64,000 bases of DNA from Sitta carolinensis. Lineage: Eukaryota > Chordata > Aves > Passeriformes > Sittidae. Numbering within the stretch: position 1 is the stretch's first letter; each line of letters opens with the position of its first letter. A program made the translations under genes and the position numbers. The notes under the pieces were generated by a model. That model did not search any database. It was not told the origin of the DNA and saw only the letters and a program-made list of their open reading frames with translations. Location: NCBI GenBank assembly GCA_032173965.1, contig CM063288.1, forward strand, positions 19,503,501 through 19,567,500. Reading direction: 5' to 3'. Below, one piece after another: positions 54,901-60,900 of this stretch.

Positions 54901-57900
54901 AGGTCATTATTTTCTGAAAAAAAATTTCCAATGGGGTAACTTTTTTGGACTTGTGGGCTGTAAGTGCAGTCTTCCAATAAGGCAAATGTTTTGAAGACAA
55001 ACCTAGTATACAGCTGAGTTCCCTAAACAAGTATTTGTTCTCTTTTCCAGTTATGATGAGTTATATACGATGGTGTTAAACAACTCATTAAAACCTCTAA
55101 GTGTTTGCACTGAATTTTAATAACAGATTGTGGATTAATTATATAACTGTGGTATTGTTATTTTGGTTATCTACAAAACTGAATGAAATGTGTTGGAACA
55201 GTATATTGCCCTTGTAAATGGGATAACTACTGCTATTGGAGCAGCTGTTGGAGTTAGACCCACCTTCATGCAGTAATACAAGAGATTCCTCAAAGAAGGT
55301 GTTATCTTAAGTGACAAGAACTGCAGAAGTTTAATTTAACTGTTGGAAAGGATAACATAATAGCAGCCATGTCTGTCAGCATAAATAAACACTTTTTATA
55401 AAATGGATTTTTTATTTATTTCCTCAGGATATTTTTTTATTAGGTAGCATGCAAATAGAAATCTGTCTAGCTTGTAAATCTTGAAGCTTTGGTAAATACT
55501 TTTATAGCTTTATGTGTAACCATTGTTTTTTCTTACTGTTGCTTTGTTTTAGAGTTCCTGCCTACAAGCAGTGTCAATAGGCTGGGAAGGAGGTGTTTAT
55601 GTACAAACCTGTGGTCACACTTTACACATAGATTGTCACAAATCTTACATGGAATCCTTACGGGTAAGTAAAACTGAAGATCATAGTTGTTTATTAGGAT
55701 GTGAACTGCTTTTACTGAAATCTGTTGGATTTATGCTGTTCAAATAAGATCAATCAGATGTTTTGTATGAATGTACAGAATGGTTTTATTATGTTTCAAG
55801 AACTTAATAACTTAATCTCTTATTTCATCTTGACATTATTAACAAAATTACTTTGTTTTCATTTATTCTGATATATCAGAAAATTTTTTGTACAAAATTA
55901 ACCAGCAAAAAATTAAGACTAAGTGATGACTTCTTGTTTCATATGAGCCAGCATTTTTGTTCAAGATTACTTTACAGGTTACTTCTTCAGGTTTTGGGTT
56001 TGGTGGGTCTTGTTTGTTTGGGGGAGGGGGATGGTTGGTGGGGGAGGGTGTTTGTGGTTTTTGTTAGTGTGCTTTTGTGTTTTAGGGATTTTTTTGTATT
56101 TTTTGTTGATTTTATTTTGAGAGAAGCCGTGAGCAGTTGCTTGTATTTTTAGTATCAACATTGCTCATACCGTGAAACTTAACCTCTAAAGAAACTAGGA
56201 GGTGTGCAACCTATCTTGGCTCTCATTATGAATTGTTCTTTTCAATATTAATTCAAATTTGCCTGTAGCAGTATTTGTGTCATCACAGTAAATATAAAAT
56301 AACATAAAAATTACATAAAGTAATATATCAGCGAAATCTGGACTTTCATGGTAGAGTCGCACTTTGCAGAATTTTGGAAAAGTGTTTTTCTGCATCATAT
56401 AAACTCTAAAGTAATTTTTTTGGTGGATTCTCTATTAAACTTGAAGCAAACTGTTACTCCATGTAATTTTATTCTTGAAGATTCTATATTATTTAAGTGA
56501 GCTTCTGATCCTAGGATGTTTTACTAGTACCTAGAAGAGTGCATAATAATTTTGACTATTTACTACCACTTTTAGGACCAAAATAATTTATATAGACCTG
56601 TGTTCATCTGGATAAAACACTTATTTTTACATAATACATTTTAATGTCAACATAAAAAACCATGAAGGCTACTCATGAAGCTGAAGCAAGGTTTCTTGCC
56701 CATTAACAGGAATACTGAGGACACATCCTCACTTCCCAAACACGTACTTCTGTGTCCATTCTTTCATCCTTCATGTGATACAAGAAATAATCAGGGTTCT
56801 TCTCATGCTGCCTGCCAATGGCTACTTGATTAGGCTTATTTCAGCCTGTACTTGGAGTCTCAAACTTTATGGGAATTGTCAGAAAGAGACAACACACATG
56901 AACTGTTGGAAATCCTCCACTGAAGTCTTTTTACATTATTATGGGGATATCATTGACAATGGGGAGAGCTTAAAAATCAGGAAAATGAATTGAATTGGAG
57001 GATAGTAAGGCAGTCTCTAGTAGCTAAGACCTTTGTCAGTGAAATGGGGAACTGTTCTAATTTTTCTTTCTTTAAAGTTTTAGGTTTTAAACTTAGTTTT
57101 TTTCACTATAAACCTGAAATATCAAGCTAAAAAACCTATAATTGTTAGCAAATTTCAGCTACATCTTTATTTTCTTTTAGATGACCAAGTCCTCCAGGGT
57201 TTTTCAGTGGACAAAGGAGAATTTACCTGTCCCCTGTGTAGGCAGTTTGCCAACAGTGTTCTTCCTTGTTATCCTGGAAACAACATGGAAAGAAGCATTT
57301 GGCAAAGTCATAGTAACAAGTGTATGCAAGATCTTGTGCAAGAGGTGGAAGACCTTCAAGAACAGCTGGGAACTTTCCCAGTAAGCATCAGTGTAAGGCA
57401 GAAAGATCCTTGTTAATTTGCCTCTACCTTTCAGTTTTTATGTAATATTGCATTTGTGATCTCTTAGAAGCCTGGCAACCTTGGAAAGTTCATTTGCTTC
57501 TGATATTGAAGACAACATACTATTATTTTCTTATCAAGAAACTTAGAGTGTTTACTGCATTACCTACTAAAAATAAACCATGGAAAGCTGTGACAAAATG
57601 TGATTAATATAGTTTCTTTTATTGAGTACATTTTGAGTTTTCTCCATAGTAATTTGCATGGAATGAGATCATGTAATATAAAATATATTTATAATTTCCA
57701 TGCAATGAAAAAACAGCAGTAGCCTTGTAACTGGAAGCTATTTAAATGTCTCTTAAGAACTTTGTACAGTATGAACTATTTGTTTTACAAAAGGAGCAGT
57801 TTGCAGATGCTCATGTATTACAAAGCTTCATGAGGTCCTCTGAATTACAGAATACATTATATTAAATTTTATTACCTTCAAGTCTTGATGGAGATGCTTT

Positions 57901-60900
57901 ATGGTTTTGTTTCCTCGTACAGTGCAAATATACCTTAAAATAGCACAAGCACTGAGATTCTTAAACTTAGAAGATGGACAAAACAGTTTCGTATTCATAT
58001 TCAGAACAAATCAGAATAACTTTCCAAAATATTCTCACACTTCTGTGAGACAGACTACTGACTTTTAATGCATATTTTTTCATAACCTGCAAATGCATTT
58101 TACAAATACGAAAGTGCTACACTTTGCAATCAGCTACTGCATTTCTTCAGGTAAAATTAACTAATCTTCTTTGTGTCTTTGATCAGTCTGAGACCAACCT
58201 CAGTAAAGAAATGGAATCTGTAATGAAAGATATAAAAAGTACCACACAGAAGAAGTATACAGATTATAGTAAGACTCCTGGATCACCTGACAATGATTTC
58301 CTCTTTATGTATTCTGTAGCCAGGTGGGTATGTTTTTCTTTTTATATTTTTTCTTTTGTATTTCTCACTAACGGTATTAGTCACTACATAGCTTTCTTCT
58401 TTTTTAAAAAAAGCATTTAAAAATATTTCATCCTCTCCAAAAAGGACTTTTGGAATACTCAGTACATCAAGGTTACATTTTCTGATTTTCATATAGAGGC
58501 ATTATGCAAGATGGAAACACGTGCCTCTCAGTTCATTTTTACTCTGTACAACAGTGGCACAAAACCTGGAGAACATTGTGTTGTATGCTTATTGAGTTTT
58601 CTTCTTAATTCAAGGTTTTCCTTTCCATATATCAAAATTTTATGTTGCATTTCTTGTTTTACTTTCCCAAATTGTCAAATCTATCCTATATGTCTTCTGC
58701 AGAATGAGATTTTTTCTGTATCGCTGCCATATTGTTAGTTTTTAAATCACAAAGTGTTTTTTATCTCTCTGCCACACATTAGTTTTATTTACTTAAAAGA
58801 AGATTACAGAAGGAGCTTTTTGTATTACATCAGCAGTCAGGAATTTCTCTTCATGTAGTCTTTAGACTTCTAAAAAAGTGTCAAAACCAGCAGCATTTTC
58901 TTTGTGATGCTTGATTGTAGGTTTAGAGATGTCAGTGTCACATACACTCTCCAAGAAAATCAGTCCCTCCTTCTGTACCATTAATATTACGGTACTCTGG
59001 ATGGTTAATTGTTCAGGGTTACTGTCATACCAGGTTTTCCCTTAAGAACTTGAAATACTCATTAAGCAAATAATTTTCTAAACTCTAACTTACTGAGGCC
59101 TGCAGGGAAGGTGCTGACTGCAGAGAAACTGCAAGCATAGAAGTGATCCATTTAGTAGCATTTTTTTATTGCAGTTTCTTTAATTTCTGAGTGTCTTTAG
59201 TAAATAAGCAGTGGAAATATGCAAGGCCTGGCTCAGCAGGACTCTGACTAATCTAAGGGTGTGCTTTTCACAGAAGGTTAGACCACCTAATCTCCAGAAT
59301 TCTCCTCTGACTTGGATTATTGTATTATTCTATGGAAAGAAACACTCTCTGTTTTCTGTCAGAGTATTTTAACTGATACAGAAATTCTGTATATAGCAAG
59401 TTAAAGGATTATTCTATATTTTTAAGTGGTATATGCTATATGAAGATAAATAATGTTGGGATTTTTAGCAATTACGTGTTTGATCAATACAATTAAATAC
59501 ACTTCTAAAAATATAAAGGACTCAAAATTAGTATTTCACAGATCAGTGCATGATTACTTGTAACCATAACTTGACATGCCATTTAAGATTCAAAAATGGC
59601 ATTAAAATACATTTCTGGGTGCATTGTTATATTAGTTTTAAAATGCTAGCTAAACATATTGTAAATGTATCTATATTACTTTTATATTTACACTCAGAGC
59701 TCAAGATTTTTCATTCAAAGAGTTATAAATACCTCAAACCAGAACAGCATTTCATTGCTGCTTGCACTGCTGGAGAGAGAAATCATGGTTGACTGCTAAG
59801 ATTAGGATATGTCACTTGTATGCTTTATGACCTCTTCCTGCTAGGGTTAGACTTGTGTCACCAATTTTCCATTTATCCATGTTTGAAGAATTTCAGGAGT
59901 TGGATCCAGCCTATACTCATACTTACTATAACTCATAAGATCACTTACGAGGGAACCTGGCAGATCAGCTTCAGGGTGGTTAACTTGTCTTTCTTTTCAG
60001 TGCAGCAATCCAGATTGCATGCTTCTACTGCTAGATAATTGCATAAGAACTTCAGGGTTAAAAAACCGAAACTTTTAAATAGACATTGTAATATAACTTT
60101 ACAGTTGGTACTTAGGAGATAAATCTGTACATCATCTTCCAAACTGGAAGAGTTTTCTTTGTATGATTTTATTGTGTGTTTAATTGTAAGTAATCAAACA
60201 ACAGACTATCCACATTAAAATTACATCTGAAGTAATTTACTTTCTGTAACTCATTCCTGTCATTGGGCCTGCTTCTTCCTGATTTCCATCTGGAGTTGTT
60301 CTTGAGGTAATGATACCCTTGTGGTTCCTTACCAAACAGTAACCTTTGAGCATTTCTAGTTCCAAGTGTTCTGAAGCATTTAATTGTTTTTGGTCAGACC
60401 ATCTACAGCTGTTGCACAGTTTTTCCTGGTATTTAACCCTTATTTAGATGAGCATACAATTGAATACAATGATATTTTTATTAACTCCATATATTTCTAT
60501 GTGAATTAAACGCTCTTAATCTTCTAATAAGTCATGTTCCATTTTCAATCAGAAAATGCCATCATCTCCTGTTCTAAAAGATGCTAGTTTACAGCCAGTG
60601 AATTACTGCATGCTGGAATGGAAATGTGAAACAATACGTAGCCAGTTGCTGCAGGTTATTCTACCTTTTTGAGGAAAAAAGGAACTTACTTTTATTCATT
60701 TTCGCTTACCCAGGCAGATGTCACCAGTAACAAAGAAAAAAAATAACAAAAGAATACTCTACCACCTGGCGGGAGGGCTAGCTGCTGTCTGTTTTTCTAG
60801 CAAAAGAGGCATTCTGGGTCTTAGCATCCTGATTTGCATGCACAGCTGGAACAGCAGCTCCTTGGCTACCTCCTGCTTTTCCAACAGTCGTATCTTGTTA

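Noticed and set aside
57181..57384. 67-codon frame starting ATGACCAAG at the exon 28 acceptor
   Set aside because: It is the +1-shifted reading of exon 28. It loses the C-P-L-C RING ligands and ends at a TAA overlapping the donor, so it is an artefact of the frame gap rather than a small gene.
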